NCBI GenBank assembly: GCA_015061285.1
Contig: SUWW01000014.1
Coordinates: 1 to 64,000 of the forward strand
Origin: Bacteroidales bacterium
GTDB lineage: Bacteria; Bacteroidota; Bacteroidia; Bacteroidales; Marinilabiliaceae
DNA length: 64,000 bases
Direction of reading: 5' to 3'
The notes under the pieces were generated by a model that did no database searches, was not told where the DNA came from, and was given only the letters and a program-made list of their open reading frames with translations. Each line of letters starts with the position of its first letter. Position 1 is the stretch's first letter. The translations under genes and the position numbers were made by a program. Below, piece by piece: positions 1 through 8,808 of the stretch.

Positions 1-89
1 CCGAAAGTTTGCTGCTTAATTCCTGTGGCTATTTTTTTTGAGAAAATGTTTGGATATAACCTATAATACTGTGCGAGCAAAATGTATGT

Positions 90-111
90 GCAAGGCAGGA
101 GCCTTGCTTTT
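90..111 (+). terminator. terminator-like hairpin (weak)
   Basis: A 7-bp perfect stem (GCAAGGC / GCCTTGC, loop AGGA) is followed by TTTT. It could end transcription of a gene lying left of the window. The T run is short, so it could also be a chance palindrome. Confidence 0.35.
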
Positions 112-246
112 AGCTCGGATGTAGGCGCAGCATACGCTCAACGGGTGGTGTAATAAATATGTATATGTCAGACTCTTCGGAGTTTACAAAAAAACAAATA
201 GAAGATTGCAATGCTCTTCGCGAGCAACTAAAAACATTGATGAGCA

Positions 247-801
247 ATGAAGTTATTTATTGATAAAATAGTTGCACACACACCAAAGGGTTTGTGCTTA
301 CTGATAGGAATACCTTGTGTGCTATTGTCTCTCTTTTATAGACCATACACGCAAAAAGAATTATATATCGAAGGTATTATCAGTAAATACGAAGAAAATA
401 TTGAAAGCGGCTATTCGATAAAAGGAGGTGGACATTATGAGATAGTATACAATTACATCGTAATAGATGGAACAAGGATTGACGTTTCTCAATATGAAAA
501 GGATAATTTCAGAGGAAGAGAATCATATTGGAAAGAAAAATTAGAAGGTAAGTATGCAAAAGTATATTATTGCGAAAGAGATAACTGCTACACATCTATC
601 GAACTTGAAGACGGCAGTTATTCGTATCATGACCCTCATGAACTCTCTTATTATGATGTCGGGTGGTTTCCGTTCTGCATCTTTGCGCCCATAGCACTAT
701 TCTGCATATTTGTTCTACTGCGCTATTTCTATCTGCTAACATTTGCTTCAGATGAGCGTCGTATATTGGTGTTCGGGAATAAAGATGGAGATTTGAAATG
801 A
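247..801 (+). CDS. hypothetical two-TM membrane protein
   Basis: I do not recognise this 184-residue protein by name. It has a hydrophobic segment at about residues 13-31, a polar, Tyr-rich, probably extracytoplasmic loop of about 105 residues, and a second membrane segment at about 138-162, ending in a short charged tail. The layout recalls DUF3592-type proteins and some membrane immunity proteins, but no diagnostic motif is visible. A 34-codon ORF at 159-263 overlaps its start out of frame and could couple translation. The next real gene, typA, is 435 bases downstream. An orphan gene flanked by short ORFs suggests accessory DNA; that is inference. Confidence 0.6.
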   Translation: MKLFIDKIVAHTPKGLCLLIGIPCVLLSLFYRPYTQKELYIEGIISKYEENIESGYSIKGGGHYEIVYNYIVIDGTRIDVSQYEKDNFRGRESYWKEKLEGKYAKVYYCERDNCYTSIELEDGSYSYHDPHELSYYDVGWFPFCIFAPIALFCIFVLLRYFYLLTFASDERRILVFGNKDGDLK

Positions 802-1205
802 AACCTGTTGTCTACGAATAGCCAATGAATCCACTCTGTAAAATACTATCAATCAGCGTTATCTGTGTTATCTGTGCGTGCAATTTGTGCGCGCAAGGCA
901 GAGTTTACGCCGAACCAAGGAAAGTTTGCCTCCACCGTGCGCGAACTTTTACAATCGGAAGGGTGGACGTTTAGTCATAATGTATTTATGTAAATATTAA
1001 ATGACCGTTTCAACGGATTTATAATTCCGCTGGCGGCAGAGGTGTGAATTGAAGTTAGCTCATCCCTTTGAATGAGGTTGAAAATTGACAAAACACACGC
1101 TATATGCAACCTCAGTGTGCACTGTGCACAAAAGGTGTATAGTTAAAAATTTACAAATCAACATTTTGGTGTGCAAAAAATGCCGAAACACAACGCTCCT
1201 TTGAG
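802..1205. other. gene-poor gap with degenerate short ORFs
   Basis: No convincing gene lies here. A 49-codon ORF at 825-974 begins like an exported protein (Met, Lys, then a hydrophobic Cys-rich stretch ending in CAQG) but stops soon after. In the overlapping frame the same DNA encodes a plausible protein-like tail ending at about 996. This pattern fits a decayed lipoprotein or secreted gene but is not proof. The rest is AT-rich and leads into the typA promoter. Confidence 0.4.
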
Positions 1206-1213
1206 TAATTTTG
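1206..1213 (+). promoter_or_regulatory. -7 box of typA promoter
   Basis: TAATTTTG is a full match to the Bacteroidota -7 consensus TAnnTTTG and sits 23 bases before the typA start. No clear TTTG -33 element is seen at the usual spacing. Confidence 0.5.
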
Positions 1214-1236
1214 TAGCCGTTTTTTATTGATTTTAT

Positions 1237-3042
1237 ATGCAGAAGATACGTAACGTAGCCATTATTGCACACGTCGACCACGGCAAAACCACGCTTGTTG
1301 ACAAGATGCTTCACGCAGGAAAACTTTTCCGTTCTAACCAGCAAGTGGGAGAACTCCTTATGGATAACAACGACCTCGAACGTGAACGAGGCATAACCAT
1401 ATTGGCAAAAAACTGCGCCGTGAATTGGGACGGCTACAAAATCAATATTATCGATACTCCTGGTCACTCCGATTTTGGCGGTGAAGTTGAGCGCGTGCTC
1501 AATATGGCCGATGGCGTGTTGTTGCTTGTGGACGCTTTCGAAGGTCCTATGCCACAGACGCGCTTCGTGCTCCAAAAGGCTATCGAAATAGGTCTGAAAC
1601 CTATTGTAGTTATAAATAAGGTAGATAAGCCAAACTGTCGCCCCGAAGAGGTTCACGAGCAGGTGTTCGACCTTATGTTTACTCTTGAAGCAACTGAAGA
1701 ACAGCTCGACTTCCCAACGGTTTATGGCTCAGCTAAAAATGGTTGGATGAGTACCGATTGGAAACAGCAAACCGACAATATCAATGCTGTCTTCGATACT
1801 ATTATAAAATATATACCCGAGCCTCCTATCAACGAGGGCACAACACAGTTGCTCATCACTTCGCTCGAGTATTCCAATTATACCGGTCGTATAGCTATCG
1901 GACGAGTACACCGCGGCTCTATCAAAGAGGGTCAGCCAATCAGTCTTTGCAAGCGCGATGGTCGCATAGTTCGCTCACGCATCAAAGAGTTGTATGTATA
2001 CGATGGCATGAGCAAAGCCAAAGTGCAAGAGGTTGGTTGTGGTGAAATTTGTGCAATTGTTGGCCTTGATGGTTTCGAAATTGGCGATACCGTTGCCGAT
2101 TACGAAAATCCAGAAGCATTGCCACCTATCGCTATCGATGAGCCTACCATGAGTATGCTCTTCACTATAAACAACTCGCCCTTCTTCGGTAAAGATGGCA
2201 AGTTCGTTACCTCACGTCACATCAAAGATCGCCTTACACGCGAGCTCGAGAAGAACCTTGCTCTACGCGTTGAGGATACTGATAGCGCCGATTCGTGGAA
2301 CGTTTATGGTCGAGGTGTGCTTCACTTGTCGGTGCTTATAGAGACTATGCGTCGCGAAGGTTACGAACTTCAAGTGGGCCAGCCTCAGGTTATCATCAAA
2401 GAGATAGATGGTCAGAAATGCGAACCTGTTGAGGAACTTACCATAGATATTCCAGAAGATTATTCGGGCAAAGCTATAGAGATGGTTACTCAGCGCAAAG
2501 GAGAGCTTACCAATATGGAGCGCAAAGGCGACCGCATACACCAAGAGTTCAAAATTCCTTCACGTGGTATCATCGGCCTCCGTTCAAATCTTATGACGGC
2601 GTCGGCAGGTGAAGCTGTCATTGCCCACCGTTTGCTTGGTTTCGAGCCTTGGAAAGGTCCTATCGAAAAACGCACCAATGGTTCGCTCATAGCTATGGAG
2701 AGTGGTACTGCGTATGCATATTCACTCGACAAATTGCAAGATCACGGCAAATTCTTCATCAATCCACAAGACGAAGTTTATGCAGGTCAGGTGGTTGGCG
2801 AGAACACTCGCGAAGGCGACATCGTAATTAACGTATGTAAGAGCAAGAAACTCACCAACATGCGTTCGAAGAGCTCCGATGAAGCCGTACATCTTGCACC
2901 TCCAGTTATCTTCTCGCTCGAAGAGGCGCTTGAATATATACAAGGAGATGAATATGTAGAGATAACCCCGCACTCAATGCGTTTGCGCAAGATAATACTC
3001 GACGAGAACGAGCGTAAGCGTGCATCACGCAAAGAGGAGTAA
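1237..3042 (+). CDS. typA: translational GTPase TypA/BipA
   Basis: This is a ribosome-associated GTPase of the EF-G/LepA superfamily, linked in other bacteria to ribosome assembly and stress adaptation. The GTPase domain opens the protein, with G1 AHVDHGKTT at residues 11-19, the G2 region with RGIT at 51-54, G3 DTPGH at 73-77 and G4 NKVD at 127-130. Domain II, an EF-G-like domain and the TypA-specific C-terminal domain follow, with the characteristic PSRGIIG segment near residue 440. At 601 residues it is full length. It is monocistronic: a matching -7 box lies upstream and a strong terminator directly downstream. Assignment is secure. Confidence 0.97.
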   Translation: MQKIRNVAIIAHVDHGKTTLVDKMLHAGKLFRSNQQVGELLMDNNDLERERGITILAKNCAVNWDGYKINIIDTPGHSDFGGEVERVLNMADGVLLLVDAFEGPMPQTRFVLQKAIEIGLKPIVVINKVDKPNCRPEEVHEQVFDLMFTLEATEEQLDFPTVYGSAKNGWMSTDWKQQTDNINAVFDTIIKYIPEPPINEGTTQLLITSLEYSNYTGRIAIGRVHRGSIKEGQPISLCKRDGRIVRSRIKELYVYDGMSKAKVQEVGCGEICAIVGLDGFEIGDTVADYENPEALPPIAIDEPTMSMLFTINNSPFFGKDGKFVTSRHIKDRLTRELEKNLALRVEDTDSADSWNVYGRGVLHLSVLIETMRREGYELQVGQPQVIIKEIDGQKCEPVEELTIDIPEDYSGKAIEMVTQRKGELTNMERKGDRIHQEFKIPSRGIIGLRSNLMTASAGEAVIAHRLLGFEPWKGPIEKRTNGSLIAMESGTAYAYSLDKLQDHGKFFINPQDEVYAGQVVGENTREGDIVINVCKSKKLTNMRSKSSDEAVHLAPPVIFSLEEALEYIQGDEYVEITPHSMRLRKIILDENERKRASRKEE

Positions 3043-3073
3043 GCTAAAACATAATTATATATATAAATCTAAG

Positions 3074-3106
3074 CGAGGCATCACCAAAATGATGTCTCGT
3101 TTTTTT
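3074..3106 (+). terminator. Rho-independent terminator of typA
   Basis: A 10-bp stem (CGAGGCATCA / TGATGTCTCG, one G-T pair, loop CCAAAA) is followed by seven T. Confidence 0.9.
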
Positions 3107-3195
3107 ATATACGCAACTTTTCGGCATTAAGCCGTGCATTTTTGTATTCAAAACGTTACATTTACAACACGATTTTACAGACATAAATAAAAATC

Positions 3196-4221
3196 ATGGA
3201 CAATAATACTATTGACTGGAATAGTCTCGGCTTCCAATACATGAAGACGGACTATAACGTAAGATGCTATTACCGCGATGGGCAATGGGGCGAATTGGAA
3301 GTATCGAGCTCCGAGCAGATTAACATTCACATGGCTTCCACGTGTTTGCATTATGGCCAAGAGGCTTTCGAAGGATTGAAAGCATTCCGTGGCAAAGATG
3401 GCAAAATACGAGTCTTTCGTCCAGATGAGAATGCATTGCGTTTGCAACACACATCGGACGGCATTATGCTCGCAAAACTTCCAACCGAGAAGTTCCTTGA
3501 AGCTGTAAAGAAAGTTATCAAACTCAACGAGCGTTTCGTGCCCCCCTACGAGTCGGGCTGCTCACTATATATACGTCCGCTGCTTATAGGCGTGTCGCCT
3601 AAGATTGGTGTGGGTGCTTCGCAAGAGTATCTGTTTATTGTCTTTGTTCAACCTGTAGGTCCATATTTCAAAGATGGATTCAAAGCTACGCCAGTGGTTA
3701 TTTTGCGAGGCTACGATCGTGCAGCACCTCTTGGCACAGGTACGTTCAAAGTGGGTGGCAACTATGCTGCGTCGCTTGTTCCTGGAGCTAAAGGTCATGC
3801 AATGGGCTATTCGGCAGTGCTTTATCTCGATGCTAAAGAGAAGAAATATGTCGACGAATGTGGCCCAGCAAACTTCTTTGGTATAAAGGGTAATAAATAC
3901 ATAACGCCAAAATCTACAAGCATTTTGCCATCTATCACCAATAAGAGCCTTCAGCAACTTGCTAAGGACTTCGGCATGGAGGTAGAGCAGCGTCAGATTC
4001 CTGAAGAAGAACTTGCTACATTCGAGGAGGCTGGCGAGTGCGGTACGGCTGCTGTGGTTAGTCCGATTTCGAAAGTTGACGACATCGACCTCAAGCGTAC
4101 ATACGAATACTCTAAGGATGGCAAGCCTGGTCCCGTATGCACGAAACTCTACAATACGCTTCGTGCTATCCAATATGGCGATATGCCCGATACGCACAAT
4201 TGGGTGATGATAGTCGATTAA
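3196..4221 (+). CDS. ilvE: branched-chain amino acid aminotransferase
   Basis: A cytosolic PLP-dependent class IV aminotransferase interconverting Leu, Ile and Val with their 2-oxo acids. The sequence follows the longer BCAT type also seen in eukaryotes: FEGLKAFRG near residue 58, RPLLIG near 127, and the PLP-binding Lys in FKVGGNYA at Lys185. The conserved ANFFG segment and the C-terminal GTAAVV phosphate-binding loop are present. Length (341) is normal. It stands alone between terminators, not in an ilv operon, which is common in Bacteroidota. Confidence 0.96.
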   Translation: MDNNTIDWNSLGFQYMKTDYNVRCYYRDGQWGELEVSSSEQINIHMASTCLHYGQEAFEGLKAFRGKDGKIRVFRPDENALRLQHTSDGIMLAKLPTEKFLEAVKKVIKLNERFVPPYESGCSLYIRPLLIGVSPKIGVGASQEYLFIVFVQPVGPYFKDGFKATPVVILRGYDRAAPLGTGTFKVGGNYAASLVPGAKGHAMGYSAVLYLDAKEKKYVDECGPANFFGIKGNKYITPKSTSILPSITNKSLQQLAKDFGMEVEQRQIPEEELATFEEAGECGTAAVVSPISKVDDIDLKRTYEYSKDGKPGPVCTKLYNTLRAIQYGDMPDTHNWVMIVD

Positions 4222-4268
4222 TCGACATAAGCATATAACAAGTTTTTATTGTAAGAATCTCTTTTAGG

Positions 4269-4302
4269 GCTCGTCGGTTGCGATAACGGACGGGCTTTTT
4301 TT
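4269..4302 (+). terminator. Rho-independent terminator of ilvE
   Basis: An 11-bp stem from GCTCGTCGGTT to AACGGACGGGC, with one mismatch and one G-T pair around a GCGAT loop, is followed by eight T. Confidence 0.85.
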
Positions 4303-4343
4303 ATGGAACATCGGCAACATTCTTATTCGTGCAGCTTCATTGA

Positions 4344-4386
4344 TAAAACAAGGGCTACACATGATTTTTCGCATCATGCGTAGCCC
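4344..4386 (-). terminator. terminator of the beta-glucan PUL operon
   Basis: A 14-bp nearly perfect inverted repeat (GGGCTACGCATGAT on the minus strand, 7-base loop, then its complement with one G-T pair) is followed on the minus strand by TTGTTTTAT. It lies just beyond the GH3 stop, so it closes the PUL transcript. Confidence 0.8.
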
Positions 4387-4447
4387 ACATTACTAACTGT
4401 TACTACTAAATCTATATGTAAGGTCTGTGCGTGTGCTTGATCAATTG

Positions 4448-6667
4448 CTAATTATAGTCTACAGAAATGGTCGACTTGATGTCGGCTGCCGAAGCTCCAA
4501 TCATGATGCGGAACTTACCATCGTTGGCAGTCCATGCGTGTGCGGTTTCGTCGTAGTATTGAAGAACATCTTCGGTGAGAGTGAACCTGACGAGTTGAGT
4601 TTCGCCTGGCTGAAGGAGGATTTTTTGGAACGCTTTTAACTCCTTAATCGGGCGTGCCACACGAGGATTCTGCTCTTGAATGTAGAGTTGCACAGTTTCG
4701 GCTCCGGCAGTTTTGCCTGTGTTAGTTATAGGTATCTCTATGGTTATGTTGCTGCCTTTGTTCCAATGTTTAGGAGCTGTGGCTTTGCCATAATTAAATG
4801 TTGTGTAGCTCAATCCGTAACCAAAAGAGAAGAGAGGTTTGATGCCATTTTTATCAGTATAGCGATAGCCGACGAAAATATCCTCTTTATACTCTTCGTC
4901 GATAATTTTATTGTCGTCGCGCCATGTGCCTGGATATGAACCCGTAGCATGTGCGCCACACTCATTAAGATTGTTATACCACGTGAATGGTAGTTTGCCC
5001 GAAGGGTTGACATCGCCACTGAGCACAGCAGCTAAAGCCTCGCCTGCTTCCGAACCAATGAACCACCCTTGCACAATGGCAGGCACGCGTTTTGCCCAAG
5101 GCATAGCCACAGGGTTGCCCGATATATTCACATATACAATATTCTTGTTAACCTTTATCAGTGCTTCGATGAGTTCATTTTGTTCGTAAGGTAATTCGTA
5201 TTGTTTGCGGTCGTGACCCTCGCAATCTTGATAGTCGCTCTTGTTTAGGCCGCCAATAACTATAACGTAGTCGGCATTGTTGGCAAGTTGGACGGCTTCA
5301 GTGCGCAATTGCTTTGGTGTGCGGTTTTCTACAAGCGAACGACCAACGGTTACACCGTTGTAGCTCTGAACAGTGTCGCCTACATATCCACGAGCATAAT
5401 CAACTTGTGCATTGCTGAAACGGGTACGTATGCCATCGAGCGGAAGAATCTCTTTTTGCACCTTGAGCGACGAAGAGCCGCCACCTACGGTCATCATTTT
5501 GATGGCATTTTCGCCAACCACAAGAATGCGTTTTGCATTGCGAATAGGCAGAATGTCGCCTTCGTTTTTGAGCAGCACAATGCCTTCGGTGGCAATTTTC
5601 AGCGCGGCATCGTAGTGCTTTTCTGAGCAGAGGAAGCCCACTTCGTGTTTGTCGTTCATAGTGGTACGATAGAAAAGACGCAGCACGCGACGCACTTTAT
5701 CGTCGAGCTCTTTAGTGGTGAAGCGTCCTTGCTTGATAAGCTGTTTGTATGGCTCTGCTAAAAAATAACTATCGTAAGCATTTGTTTTGCCCATGGTAAG
5801 TCCATCTGTCCACGAGCCAAATTCCATATCGAGACCATTGACAATGGCTTCTTCGGTATTGTGGCAACCGCCCCAATCGGATACCACCACACCATCGAAC
5901 TGCCAATCGCGTTTTAGTATCTGGTTGAGCATAATATCATTATGACAATTGTGTTGGTTTTTATAGAGATTATATGCTCCCATAATAGCCCAAGCACCCC
6001 CTTGTTGCACGGCAGCTTTGAAGGCAGGTAGATATATTTCGTGTAAAGCGCGGTCGCTGACAATAACATTAACTTGATGTCGATACTCCTCATCGTTGTT
6101 GAGAGCGTAATGCTTCACGCAAGCGGCTACACCTTTTTCTTGAAGTGCTTTGATGTATGGCACAACCATTTGCGACGCGAGGTACGGATCTTCGCCCATA
6201 TATTCGAAACTACGGCCATTGAGCGGTGTACGTTGAATGTTTACGCCCGGACCGAGCATCATGTTTTTGCCGCGATATAGAGCCTCTTCGGCAAGGTTTT
6301 CTCCATATATATATGCAAGATCGGTATTCCACGTAGCCGCAAGACAAGTGAGAGCAGGGAAAGCTACGCACGAGTCGTTGGTCTGACCAGCTTGCTCCCA
6401 TTCGTCCCAGAGCACATCGGGACGAACTCCGTGAGGGCCGTCATCGGTCCAAAAATCGCGAAACCCAAGGCGTTTGATGCCCGGTGAAGAGAATTTTGAT
6501 TGGGCGTGTATAACAGCTATTTTCTCTTCAAGCGTCATACGTGATATGGCATCGTCGATACGTTTTTCAACAGGAAGTGTCTCGTCGAGGTAAGGCAGTG
6601 TTTGTGCAATAATCTGATTATAAGAGAATAATGAAATTATGCCTGCCAATATGATTTGCTTTTTCAT
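4448..6667 (-). CDS. GH3 beta-glucosidase, exported
   Basis: A glycoside hydrolase family 3 enzyme that removes glucose from non-reducing ends of beta-gluco-oligosaccharides, probably in the periplasm. From the chosen start it has a signal peptide (MKKQ, hydrophobic core, ending IIAQ), then the GH3 TIM barrel with GKNMMLGPGVNI, GRSFEYMGEDP and KHYALNN, and the nucleophile Asp in VVVSDWGG at about residue 264. The alpha/beta sandwich contains the DCEGHDR segment that should carry the acid/base, and a fibronectin III-like domain closes the protein. An ORF start nine codons upstream (6694) would put charged residues before the signal peptide, so Met at 6667 is preferred. It is the last gene of the PUL; with GH30 upstream it would finish beta-1,6-gluco-oligosaccharides. 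Substrate is inferred from context. Confidence 0.92.
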   Translation of the reverse strand: MKKQIILAGIISLFSYNQIIAQTLPYLDETLPVEKRIDDAISRMTLEEKIAVIHAQSKFSSPGIKRLGFRDFWTDDGPHGVRPDVLWDEWEQAGQTNDSCVAFPALTCLAATWNTDLAYIYGENLAEEALYRGKNMMLGPGVNIQRTPLNGRSFEYMGEDPYLASQMVVPYIKALQEKGVAACVKHYALNNDEEYRHQVNVIVSDRALHEIYLPAFKAAVQQGGAWAIMGAYNLYKNQHNCHNDIMLNQILKRDWQFDGVVVSDWGGCHNTEEAIVNGLDMEFGSWTDGLTMGKTNAYDSYFLAEPYKQLIKQGRFTTKELDDKVRRVLRLFYRTTMNDKHEVGFLCSEKHYDAALKIATEGIVLLKNEGDILPIRNAKRILVVGENAIKMMTVGGGSSSLKVQKEILPLDGIRTRFSNAQVDYARGYVGDTVQSYNGVTVGRSLVENRTPKQLRTEAVQLANNADYVIVIGGLNKSDYQDCEGHDRKQYELPYEQNELIEALIKVNKNIVYVNISGNPVAMPWAKRVPAIVQGWFIGSEAGEALAAVLSGDVNPSGKLPFTWYNNLNECGAHATGSYPGTWRDDNKIIDEEYKEDIFVGYRYTDKNGIKPLFSFGYGLSYTTFNYGKATAPKHWNKGSNITIEIPITNTGKTAGAETVQLYIQEQNPRVARPIKELKAFQKILLQPGETQLVRFTLTEDVLQYYDETAHAWTANDGKFRIMIGASAADIKSTISVDYN

Positions 6668-6774
6668 TCTGTTTATTGGTTTGCGTTGAGACAATAAGAG
6701 AAGGAGACACTCATCAGAGTGTTTGCTAATGGGTGTCTCCAGAATAAAAAATAGAAAATGTTGCTATGAGAGCC

Positions 6775-8790
6775 TTATTGTTTCTCAAATGATAGCACTC
6801 CTTTGTCGACGCCAGCAGTGAGGTCGATAGTGAGTTTGTAGGTTGCTCCTATTTCGAGTTCAACGCCATCGAGCAAGCCAATGTTGCCAGAAGGATTTCT
6901 GAGCAAGAGTTGAGCATTCTCGTCGAGAGCTATGTTGTTGCCTTTGTCGGCCGAGAATTCGTCGCCCCAGCCATTTTGGAAGAAGAATTTCATATCCCAA
7001 CCAGAAGTGCGTAGGCGTGTACCGAGAGTAGCGTCACCCTCTTCGCCAATGGTGGCAGTGAGAGTAAATATGTTATTGGCAACCTCGGGCATTGCCACAC
7101 CTTTGCCAGGATTCCAACCTGCTTCGTAGGCAAGCGAAGGCGAACCAGCACCATAACCCAATATCCAAATTGTACCATGACCATCGGCGGTGAGAGTGTT
7201 TTGCTCGCTGAGTGCTGTGATGGTGTGGTTGGCAATATCTATAGATATGTTGTAATTACCACTAACGGCGTTGAGAGTGAGGTTGTTGGCTGAGCCACTG
7301 AAGTAGTCGGGGTTGAACCAATAGCTATCTATCTCATTTATGCCGCTGATGCTAACTGCCGAGCCTTGTTCGAGGCTGAGAGTTGCAGTATACTCTTCAC
7401 CATCGAGCGAGGTGAGTTCAGTGCCGTTGACGCTTATTTTGTTGTTATCTACGATTTCTACTTCGCCAATTTTCTCTACGCTAAGCACAGCGGCATTGAG
7501 TCCTGCGGTCATATCTACAGTGAAAGTGTATATGCCATTGGCATCGAGTGCTTTTTCGTCGGCGATGTATAAATTGCCATTGTCGTGGCCACCTTCGCCA
7601 GTGCCTACAAGAACAATGTCGCTCGTAGAGGTTAGTTTGTCGCCAGTGAGTTCTACGCCCCAACCCATCTGTCCGAAGAATTTGAAGTTGATGCGGTCGG
7701 CAGTTATGCTCTTGCCTGCTATCAAGGTGATCTGGTATTTTTTGTTATCGACCTGAGCAAAAGCAATTGCCTTTTCTGTTGTCCAACCTACCTCGTTATT
7801 CTTTACGCTTGGTTGACCAATGCCCTCGCCAATAATCCACAATGCGCCTGAACCATCGTCGGCAAGAGTGGTAGGTTCGTCGTTGCTGACTGGGTAAGTA
7901 CGTACATAGCCAAGATCTTCGTCTACAATCAGACGATATGTACCGCTAATAGCATTGAATGTGTACGAACCGTCGGCATTTGCTACGAAGAAGTCGGGGC
8001 TGAGCCACAATGCTGCTGGGTCGATGCCGCTGAAAGTTACCACTTCGCCTTGCGACAAATCGGCATCGGTGGTGTTGCCAGTGCTGAAATCTACAAGATT
8101 GCTAACCGAAATAAAAGGCGCGCCTTCGAACGTGAAAGTGTTGAAACTGATGGTATACTCACCAGCAGAAGAGTTTGAGAAAGTGATGGGTTTTGTAGCG
8201 CCGAGAGTAATCTGGCTGCCACTCATTCCGAATGTGAGTTCGTTGCCGTTGGTGCCGTAGGCTGGAGTTTTGATGAAGCCCGACATCTTGCGCTCAAAGT
8301 TGGTTGTGATGCTATATACATTGCTGCCTTGAGGAGCGAGCGAATACTCTTTGCCTTCGGTAGTTACGAAAGTTATGTTGTCGAAAGCAGGACGTGTGAT
8401 GCGCACATCTTTTTCTATCGTCGTCTTGGCTCCGCTTATATTCTCGAGCACAAGCTGAAGAGTAGCAGTGCCGTCGGGAATATTGGCGAGAAAAGGTACG
8501 TAGAGTGATGCTGTGTATTCTGCACCAGCAATTTTAGTACGTATGGTCTGCTCAGCCACGCGTTCTTCACCAAAGAGAAGATACACTTTGAGTGTCGATA
8601 GATCTACATTATCGGCATCGCTGACAGTGGCTGCAATTTTCAGACTATCAGCAAAGTATGCTTGCGGAATTTCTGTAATGTTGCTAATTACGGGATTGCC
8701 GTATGGTTGTGGCTCATCTACTTTTTCGTCGCAAGCCGTTAATATCGACACTGCGAGTGCCGACAAAAGGAATTTATATGAAGTTTTCAT
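6775..8790 (-). CDS. SusE/F-position surface glycan-binding lipoprotein
   Basis: A predicted surface lipoprotein: the N-terminal signal ends in LTAC, with the lipidated Cys at residue 20 followed by acidic residues, a usual surface-export context. Two long tandem modules follow an N-terminal immunoglobulin-like region. Module A (about 225-440) and module B (about 452-671) share an SGxYxxxxD strand, a GxxWIxGxGxGxPS strand, and MGWGxE / NGWGDEF aromatic segments, and both end in LTAGxxxxVLSxEK. These resemble the SusE/SusF-like, DUF5121/DUF5125-type glycan-binding proteins found between SusD and GH genes. It probably binds beta-glucan at the cell surface. It lies 18 bases after GH30 in one operon. 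Ligand not visible from sequence. Confidence 0.82.
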   Translation of the reverse strand: MKTSYKFLLSALAVSILTACDEKVDEPQPYGNPVISNITEIPQAYFADSLKIAATVSDADNVDLSTLKVYLLFGEERVAEQTIRTKIAGAEYTASLYVPFLANIPDGTATLQLVLENISGAKTTIEKDVRITRPAFDNITFVTTEGKEYSLAPQGSNVYSITTNFERKMSGFIKTPAYGTNGNELTFGMSGSQITLGATKPITFSNSSAGEYTISFNTFTFEGAPFISVSNLVDFSTGNTTDADLSQGEVVTFSGIDPAALWLSPDFFVANADGSYTFNAISGTYRLIVDEDLGYVRTYPVSNDEPTTLADDGSGALWIIGEGIGQPSVKNNEVGWTTEKAIAFAQVDNKKYQITLIAGKSITADRINFKFFGQMGWGVELTGDKLTSTSDIVLVGTGEGGHDNGNLYIADEKALDANGIYTFTVDMTAGLNAAVLSVEKIGEVEIVDNNKISVNGTELTSLDGEEYTATLSLEQGSAVSISGINEIDSYWFNPDYFSGSANNLTLNAVSGNYNISIDIANHTITALSEQNTLTADGHGTIWILGYGAGSPSLAYEAGWNPGKGVAMPEVANNIFTLTATIGEEGDATLGTRLRTSGWDMKFFFQNGWGDEFSADKGNNIALDENAQLLLRNPSGNIGLLDGVELEIGATYKLTIDLTAGVDKGVLSFEKQ

Positions 8791-8808
8791 TTCGGTTCGG
8801 TTAATTGA

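Noticed and set aside
1060..1656. 198-codon minus-strand ORF over the typA start
   Set aside because: It overlaps the typA promoter and G domain; composition is that of an antisense frame.
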